IMG/VR virus record: IMGVR_UViG_3300042453_001086
Span: 1 to 64,000 of that record
Direction: 5' to 3' (one strand)
Origin: a virus
DNA length: 64,000 nucleotides
Position 1 is the first letter of the stretch; every line of letters starts with the position of its first letter. Under the pieces are notes generated by a model. That model searched no databases and had not been told where the DNA came from. It saw nothing but the letters and a program-made list of their open reading frames with translations. Shown here piece by piece: positions 19,076 through 27,672 of the stretch. The translations under genes and the position numbers were made by a program.

Positions 19076-19180
19076 ATGTCTAAGTCAAAAAACAAAGGTA
19101 GCAAGGCTGCCAAGAAACCCAAACAAAATCAAGGGAATGCGACTGCGAAGAAGGCAAAGAACGGGGGTAAGAAAAAGTGA
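19076..19180 (+). CDS. Very basic 34-residue peptide
   Basis: MSKSKNKGSKAAKKPKQNQG and a further 14 residues ending GGKKK: about 15 lysines and no acidic residue, like a histone H1 or protamine tail. Preceded by a late-promoter box, first in a four-gene plus-strand block. Binding to DNA or RNA, perhaps during packaging, is a reasonable guess. No ribosome-binding site is evident. Confidence 0.6.
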   Translation: MSKSKNKGSKAAKKPKQNQGNATAKKAKNGGKKK

Positions 19181-19183
19181 AGT

Positions 19184-19375
19184 ATGCCAAGAGAATGGAA
19201 TACTCCCAAACGTGAGCCTTGGAACGCACCTATACATCATATTCTCAAAGCAATAGACAATCACACTCAAGAGTATTTCAAGAGTGGTAATACGTGGCAT
19301 CTACACAAAGCAGACGAACTTAGACAATATCTACACGAGTTAAAAACATGGATTCATAAGGAGGAAGGACGATGA
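19184..19375 (+). CDS. Hypothetical protein (63 aa)
   Basis: MPREWNTPKREPWNAPIHHI; a helical His- and Trp-rich protein ending KTWIHKEEGR. Follows the basic peptide by three bases and overlaps the next gene by ATGA. No recognised domain. Confidence 0.6.
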   Translation: MPREWNTPKREPWNAPIHHILKAIDNHTQEYFKSGNTWHLHKADELRQYLHELKTWIHKEEGR

Positions 19376-19668
19376 ATGAAACACCAGAAGAGTTAGCAGT
19401 AGAAGAAAAGAAAGAAAAAAAGTCTCACCTAGATGCGGTGATTAGTTGGTTGCTAGGTGCAGTTGTAACAGCAATCATCTCAATGGTATTCTTCAACTAT
19501 GCTGTGTGTAACATCAAACATCCATTGAACCTTCAGTATCTTTATACTGTCAATGGGTTGAGTAAAAATAAAACTCCTCCTAGCAAATGTGACGATACAA
19601 ACTCCAAGTCTATAGAGACATTGGTTGGGTTGCTCGCTACATTAATCGCACTTAAAACTAAGCTTTAA
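19372..19668 (+). CDS. Membrane protein (98 aa)
   Basis: A charged N-terminus (MNETPEELAVEEKKEKKSHL) precedes one strong transmembrane segment (ISWLLGAVVTAIISMVFF), and a weaker hydrophobic stretch (ETLVGLLATLIAL) lies at the end. AGGAGG lies about ten bases before the ATG. A holin-like role next to lysis genes is possible but unsupported by motif. Confidence 0.65.
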   Translation: MNETPEELAVEEKKEKKSHLDAVISWLLGAVVTAIISMVFFNYAVCNIKHPLNLQYLYTVNGLSKNKTPPSKCDDTNSKSIETLVGLLATLIALKTKL

Positions 19669-19672
19669 GAAA

Positions 19673-20014
19673 ATGTATACTTACAAAGTAAAAAAAATCA
19701 ACCGAGTCGTTGATGGAGACACAGTTGATTTGGATATTGATTTAGGATTTGGTATTACGATATCACAAAGAGTCCGTCTTAAAGGTATTAATACTGCTGA
19801 AACTAGAACTAAAGATTTAGCAGAGAAGGAAAGAGGTCTAGCAGCAAAGGTATGGTTAGAAGAACAACTATCCCGTGAAGGTAAGTGGATCATTGAAACC
19901 ACAAAAGAGGACAAGTATGGAAGAATACTTGGCACTCTTTATCTTGCAGGTGATTCAGTCACAATCAATGAATGGATGATGAATGAAGGTATTGCCGAAC
20001 CTTATTCATGTTGA
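19673..20014 (+). CDS. Staphylococcal-nuclease-like (thermonuclease) protein
   Basis: 113 residues with the SNase fold pattern: VVDGDTVDLDID near residue 13 (calcium ligands), RLKGINTAET with Arg35 and Glu43, and KYGRILGTLY with Arg84. The residue equivalent to Asp40 is Asn. It has no signal peptide, so it acts inside the cell, perhaps in host DNA degradation. Its 3' end overlaps the convergent lysozyme gene by nine bases. Confidence 0.88.
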   Translation: MYTYKVKKINRVVDGDTVDLDIDLGFGITISQRVRLKGINTAETRTKDLAEKERGLAAKVWLEEQLSREGKWIIETTKEDKYGRILGTLYLAGDSVTINEWMMNEGIAEPYSC

Positions 20015-20494
20015 CCAGAGTTTACCCTCTGCTTTTCTACGTCTCAGTAGTCCTGCCTCTACATTGCTGCCAGGATTACGATACATTTCCAGCACCTTAG
20101 GCACTTCATTCCATTTACGCTCTCTTAGGATGCGTGTAATAGTATAGAAGTTGCTACTACCATAAAAATCTCCACCAAGATTATAAGCAAAGCAAAGTAA
20201 AGCCCCTCTTTGATTTTCATTCATCTCACTCCAATAAGGAATCTTAGATAGTTTAGGCAGAAACTCTTTCTTCAGTTGCTCATACAGAAGTTGGTCTGCC
20301 TGAAACTGAGTAATCATGTCACCTATTTTAAATGGTTTGCCATTAGAATCTCTAGTGCTTCCCCATCCTATAGTAATAGGTAATCCACCAGTGAGAGGAT
20401 CATTGTATGCATACAAATGGCATCCTTCAAACTCTTTGATAAGTCTGATGCCTCCCTCTGGCAGACCATCATCTATAGAGATGAGGGGTGTCAC
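20006..20494 (-). CDS. GH24 lysozyme (T4 gpe-like endolysin)
   Basis: Hydrolyses the glycan strand of host peptidoglycan at lysis. The 162-residue chain has Glu23 in LIKEFEG, Asp32 in YAYND and Thr41 in PITIGWGS. This is the E-x8-D-x-T catalytic pattern of GH24, with three extra residues before the Thr compared with T4. The NQRGALLCFAYNLGG and GLLRRRKAE segments are also typical. No signal peptide, so it needs a holin or similar for release. ATGA-coupled to the peptidase upstream. Confidence 0.9.
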   Translation of the reverse strand: MTPLISIDDGLPEGGIRLIKEFEGCHLYAYNDPLTGGLPITIGWGSTRDSNGKPFKIGDMITQFQADQLLYEQLKKEFLPKLSKIPYWSEMNENQRGALLCFAYNLGGDFYGSSNFYTITRILRERKWNEVPKVLEMYRNPGSNVEAGLLRRRKAEGKLWST

Positions 20495-21186
20495 TTTTTT
20501 GCATCAAAGATTCTGCCCCATCCGTCGTTGCCTGCAGGACACCACCTACGAGCGAGTTCTGAACGCTTGTAGACTGCGCCCTCGCCGTTGGTCACAGCGC
20601 CTGTGTAACCATCGTTGAGACTGCCGTAGGGGTCGTTGACGACGTAATCGCCTGCAGGAGTCTTGCCGATGACTACAACCATGTGCCCACCAATAGGATT
20701 AGATAGAGGACCACGATGGAGGATGCCAATAACAACGGGTCGCCCAGCAGCAAGCTCACGGTCAAGGTCAGCAAAAGAAAGACCGTAACTAAAGTGTGAC
20801 TTAATGCCATAAGACGCCAACACACGGGTCTGAACCACATGGTCAGTTGAGTCACCGATTGCAAATACTTTTTGAACGTAAGCATCATCGCCTTTCGCTC
20901 CCTTGAGTGTGCCTGGTTTGAAATATTCTAACACCATAGCACAAGCAGATGAGTTACAGGTGCGGTTGGCATCTCTGTAGTTATCTGTCTGTGGAAAATA
21001 GGGCACATCAAGGATTGATGATTTTGGTTTCTCTGGTTGAGTTCTATAGATTTTAACCCAGTTTGCTGAGTCTTCCATGAGTGGAGAATCCTTGAGGTCA
21101 ACCTCAAGTTGCTCTACAGCAGCAACGTGCTTAGGATTCTTCTCATCAAAATGTTTGAAGAAGTTGTGTAAATCAATCTTTGCCAT
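20491..21186 (-). CDS. C39-like cysteine peptidase (putative cell-wall amidase)
   Basis: 231 residues. An N-terminal helical region (about 50 residues) precedes a papain-fold C39_2-type domain with Cys77 in NRTCNSSACAMVLEY, His in IGGHMVVVIG (about 168) and Asp in VVNDPYG. Such domains cut peptide cross-links or process peptides. Four-base overlap with the lysozyme gene suggests a joint role in wall degradation. GC-richer than its neighbours. Confidence 0.8.
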   Translation of the reverse strand: MAKIDLHNFFKHFDEKNPKHVAAVEQLEVDLKDSPLMEDSANWVKIYRTQPEKPKSSILDVPYFPQTDNYRDANRTCNSSACAMVLEYFKPGTLKGAKGDDAYVQKVFAIGDSTDHVVQTRVLASYGIKSHFSYGLSFADLDRELAAGRPVVIGILHRGPLSNPIGGHMVVVIGKTPAGDYVVNDPYGSLNDGYTGAVTNGEGAVYKRSELARRWCPAGNDGWGRIFDAKK

Positions 21187-21520
21187 CTTTGTCTCCGAAT
21201 AGTTGAATGTAATACTCTGCGTCTACGACTACCAGTGGTTTCTTGCCATTCTTTTTGATAACAACAATAGGCTCATAGTCACCACGATTGGCAGTTGCCT
21301 GCTCATAGGCTTCCCAGATATTTAGTTTCTCTACATTCTTACATTCAATGCTATGAGGAAACTTCTGGCGAGCAGCACGAGCCATGATAAGGTCTTCGCC
21401 ACCAGCACCCATGCTACGAGATTCAATATCTTCTGGGTGAACCTCAAGCATTTCAATGAGTTTATCTCTTACCCACTGTTGCAGACGGCGACCCTTCGCT
21501 TTCGCTGAACTTGGATTCAT
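21173..21520 (-). CDS. PD-(D/E)XK nuclease-like protein (115 aa)
   Basis: Contains the core nuclease signature: helix RRLQQWVRDKL, then SRSMGAGGEDLIM (metal-binding Asp) and HSIECKNVEKL (Glu-x-Lys), followed by an EAYEQA helix. This order matches small PD-(D/E)XK enzymes such as Holliday-junction or homing-type nucleases. Sits behind its own leader, after a terminator, and overlaps the peptidase gene. Role in recombination or DNA processing inferred. Confidence 0.75.
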   Translation of the reverse strand: MNPSSAKAKGRRLQQWVRDKLIEMLEVHPEDIESRSMGAGGEDLIMARAARQKFPHSIECKNVEKLNIWEAYEQATANRGDYEPIVVIKKNGKKPLVVVDAEYYIQLFGDKDGKD

Positions 21521-21523
21521 AAT

Positions 21524-21552
21524 AAAAAACCTCCACGATGGAGGTATTTATC
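21524..21552 (-). terminator. Terminator with late-promoter-like box
   Basis: Perfect seven-pair stem ACCTCCA/TGGAGGT with loop TCG and a following T-run, just before the nuclease-like gene. A GATAAATA box (21545-21552) overlaps its upstream arm. It ends the nrd transcript. Confidence 0.75.
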
Positions 21553-21698
21553 TATTCAGTTGAACCAGGGGTCGGAAATCTCCTCTTTAGTGCTGCTAGC
21601 ATGTATGCTTGTGACAGACTCTTCGGACCTTCCTTCTCCAGTTGCTCCTTCATTTTGAGCAACTTTTCTAGGTTTCTTTTTCGCAGAAACTTTTTCAC
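21552..21698 (-). CDS. Small basic helical protein with GTG start (48 aa)
   Basis: The GTG at 21698 overlaps the nrdB stop (GTGA). The product VKKFLRKRNLEKLLKMKEQL ... LSQAYMLAALKRRFPTPGSTE reads as a real amphipathic, basic helix. Another frame over the same DNA (21556-21855) looks less protein-like. I recall this small gene after nrdB in other cyanophages. Function unknown. Confidence 0.7.
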   Translation of the reverse strand: MKKFLRKRNLEKLLKMKEQLEKEGPKSLSQAYMLAALKRRFPTPGSTE

Positions 21699-22876
21699 AG
21701 TTTAAAACCAGCGAAAGTATCTTTCTTAACATCTTGTTTAATACCTCCAATGACATAGGACTCCACCTCAGTCTCCTGTGGTGCAACTTGTAGACCCTTA
21801 GAAGACAACCAGTGCTGAGTCCAAGGCAGTGGATTATTTGACATAGGAGTATCAAACACAGGCTTCAAACCAATCGCTCTCATGCGGCGGTTGGCAATAT
21901 ACTCAACATAAGAGTTGAGTAGTTTATCATTCAATCCAATGATGCTACCATCTTTGAATAGATACTGTGCCCATGCTTTCTCTTCATCAACAGTCTTCTT
22001 AAACTGCTCTACTGTCCAGGATTCTTCTTCTTTAGCGATTTGAAGAATGTCTGGGTCATCTCCATTAAGCCAGTTTTTGATAATGTTTTGCGTAAGGACA
22101 AGATGCTGGCTTTCGTCTCTGGCGATGAGAGAGATAATCTTAGCGGATCCCTCCATAAGCTTAAGTTCGCCAAAAGCGAACGAACACGCGAACGAAACAT
22201 AAAATCTAATCCCCTCTAAAATGTTTACGTTAATCACAGCGCGATAGAGTTTACGCTTCAACTCATAGAGAGTCTCCTTAGCAGCAGGCACACCTTCTAG
22301 TTGATGTTGCCACTGATTACCCGACGAGTAATCTTGTGCTGCTTGAATGAAATCATCATACGCTTCAGTTACACTCTTCGCCCTATCAAGGATATTCTGG
22401 TCATCAAGGATAGTATCAAATACTTCTGATGGATCAGAATAGATATTCTTAATAATGTATGTATAAGAGCGGGAGTGAATCATCTCCATTGTCTCCCAGA
22501 TAGTCATCGCTGACTCTAGTTCTGGGAGAGAGCAGTAGGGAATGAATGCCATGCCAGGACCGCGACCCTGCACAGAGTCAAGCATAATCTGATACTTTAG
22601 ATTAGAAGTATAGATATGCTTTTGCTCTGGGCGAAGTTGTGCATAGTCTGCACGATCCTTTTGGAGGGAGACCTCCTCAGGTCTCCAAAAGTATCCCAGT
22701 TGCTGTTGAGTTAGCTTGTCGAAGATAGGATACTTGTAGGTATCATATCTCTGAATCCCCAAAGGAGCACCGAAGAACATCGGTTGCTTTTTAATATCAA
22801 CCTGTTTGGTGTTGAATACAGTCATACCTTCTACGCTGGGTGTGTTTTCGGTTAGTTCAAATCTTGCAACTGTCAC
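21695..22876 (-). CDS. nrdB: Ribonucleotide reductase class Ia, beta subunit NrdB
   Basis: Holds the di-iron-tyrosyl radical used by NrdA to make deoxynucleotides. The 393-residue chain has the ligands in order: Asp in LKYQIMLDSVQGR, Glu and His in WETMEMIHSRSYTY with the radical Tyr four residues after the His, and the second Glu-x-x-His in ARDESQHLVLTQ. Normal length. Starts 20 bases inside the end of nrdA, so the subunits are cotranslated. Electrons may come from one of the two phage glutaredoxins. Confidence 0.95.
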   Translation of the reverse strand: MTVARFELTENTPSVEGMTVFNTKQVDIKKQPMFFGAPLGIQRYDTYKYPIFDKLTQQQLGYFWRPEEVSLQKDRADYAQLRPEQKHIYTSNLKYQIMLDSVQGRGPGMAFIPYCSLPELESAMTIWETMEMIHSRSYTYIIKNIYSDPSEVFDTILDDQNILDRAKSVTEAYDDFIQAAQDYSSGNQWQHQLEGVPAAKETLYELKRKLYRAVINVNILEGIRFYVSFACSFAFGELKLMEGSAKIISLIARDESQHLVLTQNIIKNWLNGDDPDILQIAKEEESWTVEQFKKTVDEEKAWAQYLFKDGSIIGLNDKLLNSYVEYIANRRMRAIGLKPVFDTPMSNNPLPWTQHWLSSKGLQVAPQETEVESYVIGGIKQDVKKDTFAGFKL

Positions 22877-25172
22877 AATCTTCCTCCTCCTGTGCTCCTT
22901 CTAAGATCGAGTTAAGTAAACTTTCTACTGATTTTTTCTTTTCGTCATCATCAGCATCATCTTTCTTAATATCATATGTGTTCTGATAATAAGATGTCTT
23001 CCATCCATACTTGTAAGTGTTAAGTAGATCTTGTGCCATTACCGACACAGGAACTTCATTATCGGCATAATGCTCTGGGTTATACGACCAGTTACCACTA
23101 ATCGCCTGATCAAAGAACTTCTGCATAACAGCGACAATATTGATATAACCAGTATTGTCAGGCATATCCCAAAGAAGCGTATAAGCATTCTTAAGGCTTT
23201 GATACTGAGGGACAATCTGCTTGAGAACGCCCTTCTTCGACTTCTTAACGGACAAGAATGCACGGGGAGGTTCGATTCCGTTTGTCTCATTTGACACAAC
23301 GGAACTGCTCTCCGAAGGCATTTGTGCGGACAGTGTTGAGTTCCTAAGACCGTGTTGTTTAATAGATGCCCTGAGAGATTCCCAATCATAATGGAGAACG
23401 TTTGGTACGAGTTCGTCTACGTCTTTCTTGTATGTATCGATTGGGAGAATCCCATCAGCATACTTCGTGCGATCAAAGTAACCACACTTACCTTTTTCAA
23501 TGGCAAGTTGATTAGAAGCCTTCAACAGATAATACTGGAATGCTTCAGTCAGACCATGAACGATGTGTGCTGCTGCTCCATCAGAATACTTAACTTGATG
23601 CCTAGCAAGGAAGTGAGCAAGACCGATATAACCAATGCCCAGCGAGCGGCGGTTACGGGTGGATGCTTCAGCAGCAACCACAGGATACTCTTGGTAGTCA
23701 ATCAACTCGTCTAGCGCCCTCACAGAGAGGTCACAGAGTTCTTCTAGGTCATCTAGGTGCTTAATCTTACCTACGTTGACAGCAGACAGAATGCACAGGG
23801 CAATCTCGCCATTGATATCATCAATGTGCTGTAGCGGATTGGTGGGCAGTGTAATCTCTTGGCAGAGGTTACTCATCCAAACCTTATCTTTGAAGGAAGA
23901 ATGCTCATTGCAGTGGTCGATATTCATAATGTAGATACGACCAGTCTCTGCTCTCTCCTTTAGGAGTGAAAGAAGTAGTGCTTGAGCGCCAATAGTTTTT
24001 CTTGGAATAGAAGTATCTCGTTCGTAAGCATTGTATAACTCATCAAATCCAGCAAGACCAAAAGCATCAGACAAGCCTGGAACGTCGTGTGGTGAGAAGA
24101 GAGTGATGTCTTCGTTACGGATGAATCGTTCATAGAACAGTTTGCTGATTTGAATACTGTAGTCTAACTTACGAACGCGGTTATCCTCTGTTCCTTTGTT
24201 ATTTTTTAATACTAGGATATCCTCTATTTCCCTGTGCCAGATTGGGAAGTGTACTGTTGCGCTTCCGCCTCGTATGCCATTTTGCGTACAGCAACGGACA
24301 GTCGCTTCAAACTTTTTGAGAAACGGTATAACACCAGTGTGGCTGACTTCACCGCCTCTAATCTTGCTGTTGAGAGCACGGATTCTGCCTGCGTTGATAC
24401 CGATGCCCGCCCTTTGAGCAACATAGCGACCAATAGCCATGTCGCTACTGAAGATGCTATCAAGGGTGTCATCAGAATCAACCAACACACAACTAGCGAA
24501 CTGTCGCAGAGGCGTCCTAACTCCCGCCAGGATGGGAGTTGGCACGTTGATTTTGTGCTTGCTGATTGCGTCATAGTATCGCTTGACATAAGATAGACGA
24601 TTTACCTGAGGATACTCTGCGAAGATGGTTGCTGAAACCAACATATAAGCGTATTGTGGTGTCTCAAAGACACTTCCGCTGCTTCTATCCTGCACCAGAT
24701 ATTTATCTACTACTTGGCGAAGACCAGCATAAGTAAACAAATAGTCACGGTCATGGTCAATGAAACTATTAATCTTATCCCACTCCTCATCAGTATACTT
24801 GCCAGCAAGTTCCTTGTCATAGATACCTTTGATGATACCTTTGGTTAGGTGCTCTCCTACTGAGGGGAAACCGTGCTTCCAATCATTTCCAAAGACTTGC
24901 TTATATAGACCGAACAGGAGAAGACGAGCAGCAACAAACTGATAGTTTGGAGAGTCAAGGTCAATAAGGTCACTAGCTGACCTAACAAGGATTTCTTGGA
25001 TTTCATTAGTGCTGATGCCATCATAAAACTGAATGCCTGATTGTATTTCTACTTGAGATGGTGACACACCAGCAAGACCACCACAAGCACATTCTACCAT
25101 GCTATGAATCTTATCAAGGTTAAGAGATTCTGTAGACCCATCACGCTTTTTAACTTTGATTCCGTTGCTCAT
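22857..25172 (-). CDS. nrdA: Ribonucleotide reductase class Ia, alpha subunit NrdA
   Basis: The catalytic subunit. 771 residues from MSNGIKVKKRDGSTE: an N-terminal ATP-cone (VKKRDGSTESLNLDKIHSMV), the barrel with MSNLCQEI and the C-terminal redox pair EEEDCDSCKI. Start at 25172 has GGAAG five bases upstream and overlaps the primase stop (ATGA). The retained CxxC tail and ATP-cone imply normal allostery and reduction by a glutaredoxin or thioredoxin. Confidence 0.95.
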   Translation of the reverse strand: MSNGIKVKKRDGSTESLNLDKIHSMVECACGGLAGVSPSQVEIQSGIQFYDGISTNEIQEILVRSASDLIDLDSPNYQFVAARLLLFGLYKQVFGNDWKHGFPSVGEHLTKGIIKGIYDKELAGKYTDEEWDKINSFIDHDRDYLFTYAGLRQVVDKYLVQDRSSGSVFETPQYAYMLVSATIFAEYPQVNRLSYVKRYYDAISKHKINVPTPILAGVRTPLRQFASCVLVDSDDTLDSIFSSDMAIGRYVAQRAGIGINAGRIRALNSKIRGGEVSHTGVIPFLKKFEATVRCCTQNGIRGGSATVHFPIWHREIEDILVLKNNKGTEDNRVRKLDYSIQISKLFYERFIRNEDITLFSPHDVPGLSDAFGLAGFDELYNAYERDTSIPRKTIGAQALLLSLLKERAETGRIYIMNIDHCNEHSSFKDKVWMSNLCQEITLPTNPLQHIDDINGEIALCILSAVNVGKIKHLDDLEELCDLSVRALDELIDYQEYPVVAAEASTRNRRSLGIGYIGLAHFLARHQVKYSDGAAAHIVHGLTEAFQYYLLKASNQLAIEKGKCGYFDRTKYADGILPIDTYKKDVDELVPNVLHYDWESLRASIKQHGLRNSTLSAQMPSESSSVVSNETNGIEPPRAFLSVKKSKKGVLKQIVPQYQSLKNAYTLLWDMPDNTGYINIVAVMQKFFDQAISGNWSYNPEHYADNEVPVSVMAQDLLNTYKYGWKTSYYQNTYDIKKDDADDDEKKKSVESLLNSILEGAQEEEDCDSCKI

Positions 25173-26155
25173 ATTTTCTTCCAAAGATTAAGTTTTACTT
25201 TTGCTTCTAAACCAGAATAGGTATTACATTCTACCATAGACTGAACATCATGTCCAGCGAGAATCATGTCATTGATATCTTTTTCTTTGACTGAATCTGG
25301 CCAGATTACTATCTTATTTCCGTGCTGTATGGTTTTGTTAATACGTTCGACGATTTGTTTATTTCGTGGTTCGTTATCGTATATCCAAGTAACATTGTCA
25401 ATGCCGAGGTCGCCAAGATGAACATCTGCACCACACATAGCAAGTGAGTTGCGTATGAAGAGTGAGTCAAATGGTCCTTCGGTAATATAGATGTTTTCAT
25501 TTTTGTTTATACGATCAAGTCCAAATAGTTTAGGGTATTTCTTATCCAAGATGGTAGTGATATAGCGAAGGCTTGCATTCTTATTAAGAGACCTTGCTTG
25601 ATATCCGAATACATTTCCATCTTCCGAGATTAGTGGGAGTATAATTCTAGGTTCTTTAATTGTATTTTTATTATTCTCCCAGGCGTTGAAGTCTTCTGCA
25701 TAATAGAAGTTTGAGTAAAATGACTCTGGTATCTTTCGGTTGAGCAGATATTGCTTTGCTGGGTGTGTAGTATTTAGTGATTCGATAGTTGGGAGTTCAC
25801 TAAAAATGTTCTTCTTGAACACTGGTTTAGCAGTGAATGGTTTGAAGTCAGGCGTCTTTACCTGATAGTTCTTACCTGTCATTCCCTCCTTATAACGCTC
25901 CAACACATACTCATCATGGAGCATAGTGTTTTGATCTTTCAGAAACTGAGCGAAGTTACGAGTCACACCACAGTTATGGCACTTGAAAACAAAACTATCC
26001 CTCATGGTGAAGAGATAGCCTCGTGCTTTATTCTGCTTCTTCTCGGAGTCACCACAGTAGGGACAGCGGAAGTTGTATGTTCCTTTCTTTTTCTCGGTAA
26101 ACTTAAGGAGTTGCGAAGAGACCAAACCAATGTATTTGGTGTCAATGTAGTTCAT
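25169..26155 (-). CDS. gp61: DNA primase gp61
   Basis: Makes RNA primers with the gp41 helicase. 328 residues with an N-terminal zinc ribbon (NFRCPYCGDSEKKQNK and FVFKCHNCGVTRNF) and a TOPRIM domain (ITEGPFDSLFIRNSLAM, then a WIYDNEPRNK acidic site). T4-like length and order. A consensus promoter lies in the gene just upstream. Confidence 0.92.
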   Translation of the reverse strand: MNYIDTKYIGLVSSQLLKFTEKKKGTYNFRCPYCGDSEKKQNKARGYLFTMRDSFVFKCHNCGVTRNFAQFLKDQNTMLHDEYVLERYKEGMTGKNYQVKTPDFKPFTAKPVFKKNIFSELPTIESLNTTHPAKQYLLNRKIPESFYSNFYYAEDFNAWENNKNTIKEPRIILPLISEDGNVFGYQARSLNKNASLRYITTILDKKYPKLFGLDRINKNENIYITEGPFDSLFIRNSLAMCGADVHLGDLGIDNVTWIYDNEPRNKQIVERINKTIQHGNKIVIWPDSVKEKDINDMILAGHDVQSMVECNTYSGLEAKVKLNLWKKI

Positions 26156-26574
26156 TATCTAACGATGGTCTGCTGGTTACCCCCATTATAGTGCGATCCG
26201 AGCATGTTGTCAACAAAGGGAACGAGGAATCCAACCAGCAAAACAGCAGCGCCCACAAGAGCCGCTGCCTGCCACTTGAACTTTGATAACTCGTTAACGT
26301 TATTTTCAACTGTCTCCAGTCTTTTGATAACTGAAGCATGTTCTATTGAGTTTTGGTGCTTGACATCCTCAATCATTTTAATAATGAGTTCGTCTGTTTT
26401 TATGCTTTGTTCAATACGTTCATCATGTTTTGTCAGAATGTTAGCAATACGCTGATTTGCATCAGAGATTTTATCTACTGCTGTTTCCAACTTGTCTAGC
26501 ATCTCCCTTGAGAGTGATTCGTAGATGTTTAATTTAGATTCCAATACATCTAGTTTTGAGTTTCCGTTAAACAT
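26155..26574 (-). CDS. Coiled-coil protein with C-terminal membrane helix (139 aa)
   Basis: From MFNGNSKLDVLESKLNIYES the first 110 residues are a long coiled coil with heptads (ETAVDKISDANQRIANILTK). A hydrophobic segment AAALVGAAVLLVGFLVPFVD near the C-terminus could anchor it in the membrane. Spanin- or holin-like topology is conceivable, but I know of no match. I use the ATG at 26574 (GA-rich ribosome-binding site) and not the longer frame to 26637. The primase promoter lies in its 3' end. Confidence 0.65.
   Translation of the reverse strand: MFNGNSKLDVLESKLNIYESLSREMLDKLETAVDKISDANQRIANILTKHDERIEQSIKTDELIIKMIEDVKHQNSIEHASVIKRLETVENNVNELSKFKWQAAALVGAAVLLVGFLVPFVDNMLGSHYNGGNQQTIVR
26185..26213 (-). 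promoter_or_regulatory. Perfect consensus promoter of primase-nrd unit
   Basis: TTGACA (26208-26213), 17 bases, TATAAT (26185-26190), inside the coding end of the coiled-coil gene, 30 bases before the primase ATG. Confidence 0.8.
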
Positions 26575-26587
26575 CTCTTCCTCTGCA

Positions 26588-27334
26588 TCAAACGTTACGA
26601 ACGGCAAAGTCAAGAGCCTTTTGATAAGATGAAGCACTCATGTTTAGCATGACGCGAAACTTATCTCTGTTCTCTGGTGATAAACCTTCATAAGTTGCTA
26701 GGATTCTCTTGGCATCGAAGACACCGATTCTGCCGCCAGTGCCATCTTGGAACACAAGATTTGCAAATGATGTCTCTGGATCTCTACCCCAGCTGCTACC
26801 CTCTTCAGCAACTTTCATTGCCATAGTGAATACATCTACGCCACCAGCAGAACCAGTTCTAGGTTGAGAAATCATTTCAACTTCCTCTTTCTTCATGATT
26901 TGTTTCGATGCTCTCTGTTGCTTCTGTGCAGATTTCTTTTTGAAATCAGACATACGAGCACGAAGCAGAGTATTCATTTCATCTGACTTGTCTTGTGCTT
27001 GTTGCTTAGCAGCAGTGCGCTTTGATTGAAGTTCTCTCTTTGCTCTCATCTGCTTAGAAGCTTTGATTTGCTTCTGCGCCTTTTCGGTTTCGGATGTTGC
27101 TTCCGAAATATTTTCCATATTCTCTTCGGACATTTTAGTTGTTCTCCTAGACATTACACGTTGGATTAGTTTTCTAGCACTTTTCTTGCGACCATCAATC
27201 TTTTCATCTTTGGTCTTTTTCAAGTTTTTCTTTTTCTTTGCTGTGTTAACAAAGACAAAGGCAGGAGGAAGTGCTAGTGACGATCCATCACCTGCCATCA
27301 TTTCATTCATATTAGCATTAACATTTTTAGACAT
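26588..27334 (-). CDS. Highly basic, helical virion-region protein (248 aa)
   Basis: Extremely Lys/Arg- and Gln-rich first 160 residues (AKKKKNLKKTKDEKIDGRKK; QMRAKRELQSKRTAAKQQAQ), then a folded C-terminal domain ending MSASSYQKALDFAVRNV. Located among virion proteins, so a DNA- or scaffold-binding structural role is likely. I cannot match it confidently to a T4 gene. Confidence 0.6.
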   Translation of the reverse strand: MSKNVNANMNEMMAGDGSSLALPPAFVFVNTAKKKKNLKKTKDEKIDGRKKSARKLIQRVMSRRTTKMSEENMENISEATSETEKAQKQIKASKQMRAKRELQSKRTAAKQQAQDKSDEMNTLLRARMSDFKKKSAQKQQRASKQIMKKEEVEMISQPRTGSAGGVDVFTMAMKVAEEGSSWGRDPETSFANLVFQDGTGGRIGVFDAKRILATYEGLSPENRDKFRVMLNMSASSYQKALDFAVRNV

Positions 27335-27666
27335 TGCTCATCCATATCTGATTTGTCTACTTCTTCTGGCAATCTATTCAAAAATATCATAAATGCTTTC
27401 AAAATTGACCAGTATTGTGATTCTATTTTATAGAATAGAAGCAGCGTTGCTGCATCATTAAAAACATTATATAGAGTAATCATATGATTAAGAATCAAAT
27501 GATGTTTCAACTCACCTGTTGTATCATAGCGTCGAAGTAATCTCTTTATATATTTAAACTTTTGAAGGTCTTCTTCAAAGTCATCATATGTAACAGATAA
27601 CGGGTTGTTGTAGTTTTTGATTGCAAACATCAACCAGTTATCTGGAGTCAACTCATGAAAAATCAT
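27307..27666 (-). CDS. Conserved-looking hypothetical protein (119 aa)
   Basis: MIFHELTPDNWLMFAIKNYN; mostly helical, rich in Leu, Tyr and Phe, with LLRRYDTTGELKHHLILNHM in the middle and a Met-rich C-terminus. I recall similar proteins at this position in cyanomyoviruses, without assigned function. Overlaps the next gene by 28 bases. Confidence 0.65.
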   Translation of the reverse strand: MIFHELTPDNWLMFAIKNYNNPLSVTYDDFEEDLQKFKYIKRLLRRYDTTGELKHHLILNHMITLYNVFNDAATLLLFYKIESQYWSILKAFMIFLNRLPEEVDKSDMDEQCLKMLMLI

Positions 27667-27672
27667 ATATCA

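Noticed and set aside
21556-21855. Alternative minus-strand frame of 99 codons at the end of nrdB
   Set aside because: It lies within nrdB and has poor composition; the GTG-started 48-codon frame overlapping the nrdB stop is the better gene.
22140-22200. Near-repeat GCGAACGAA twice in nrdB
   Set aside because: It is inside conserved coding sequence and explained by the encoded residues.
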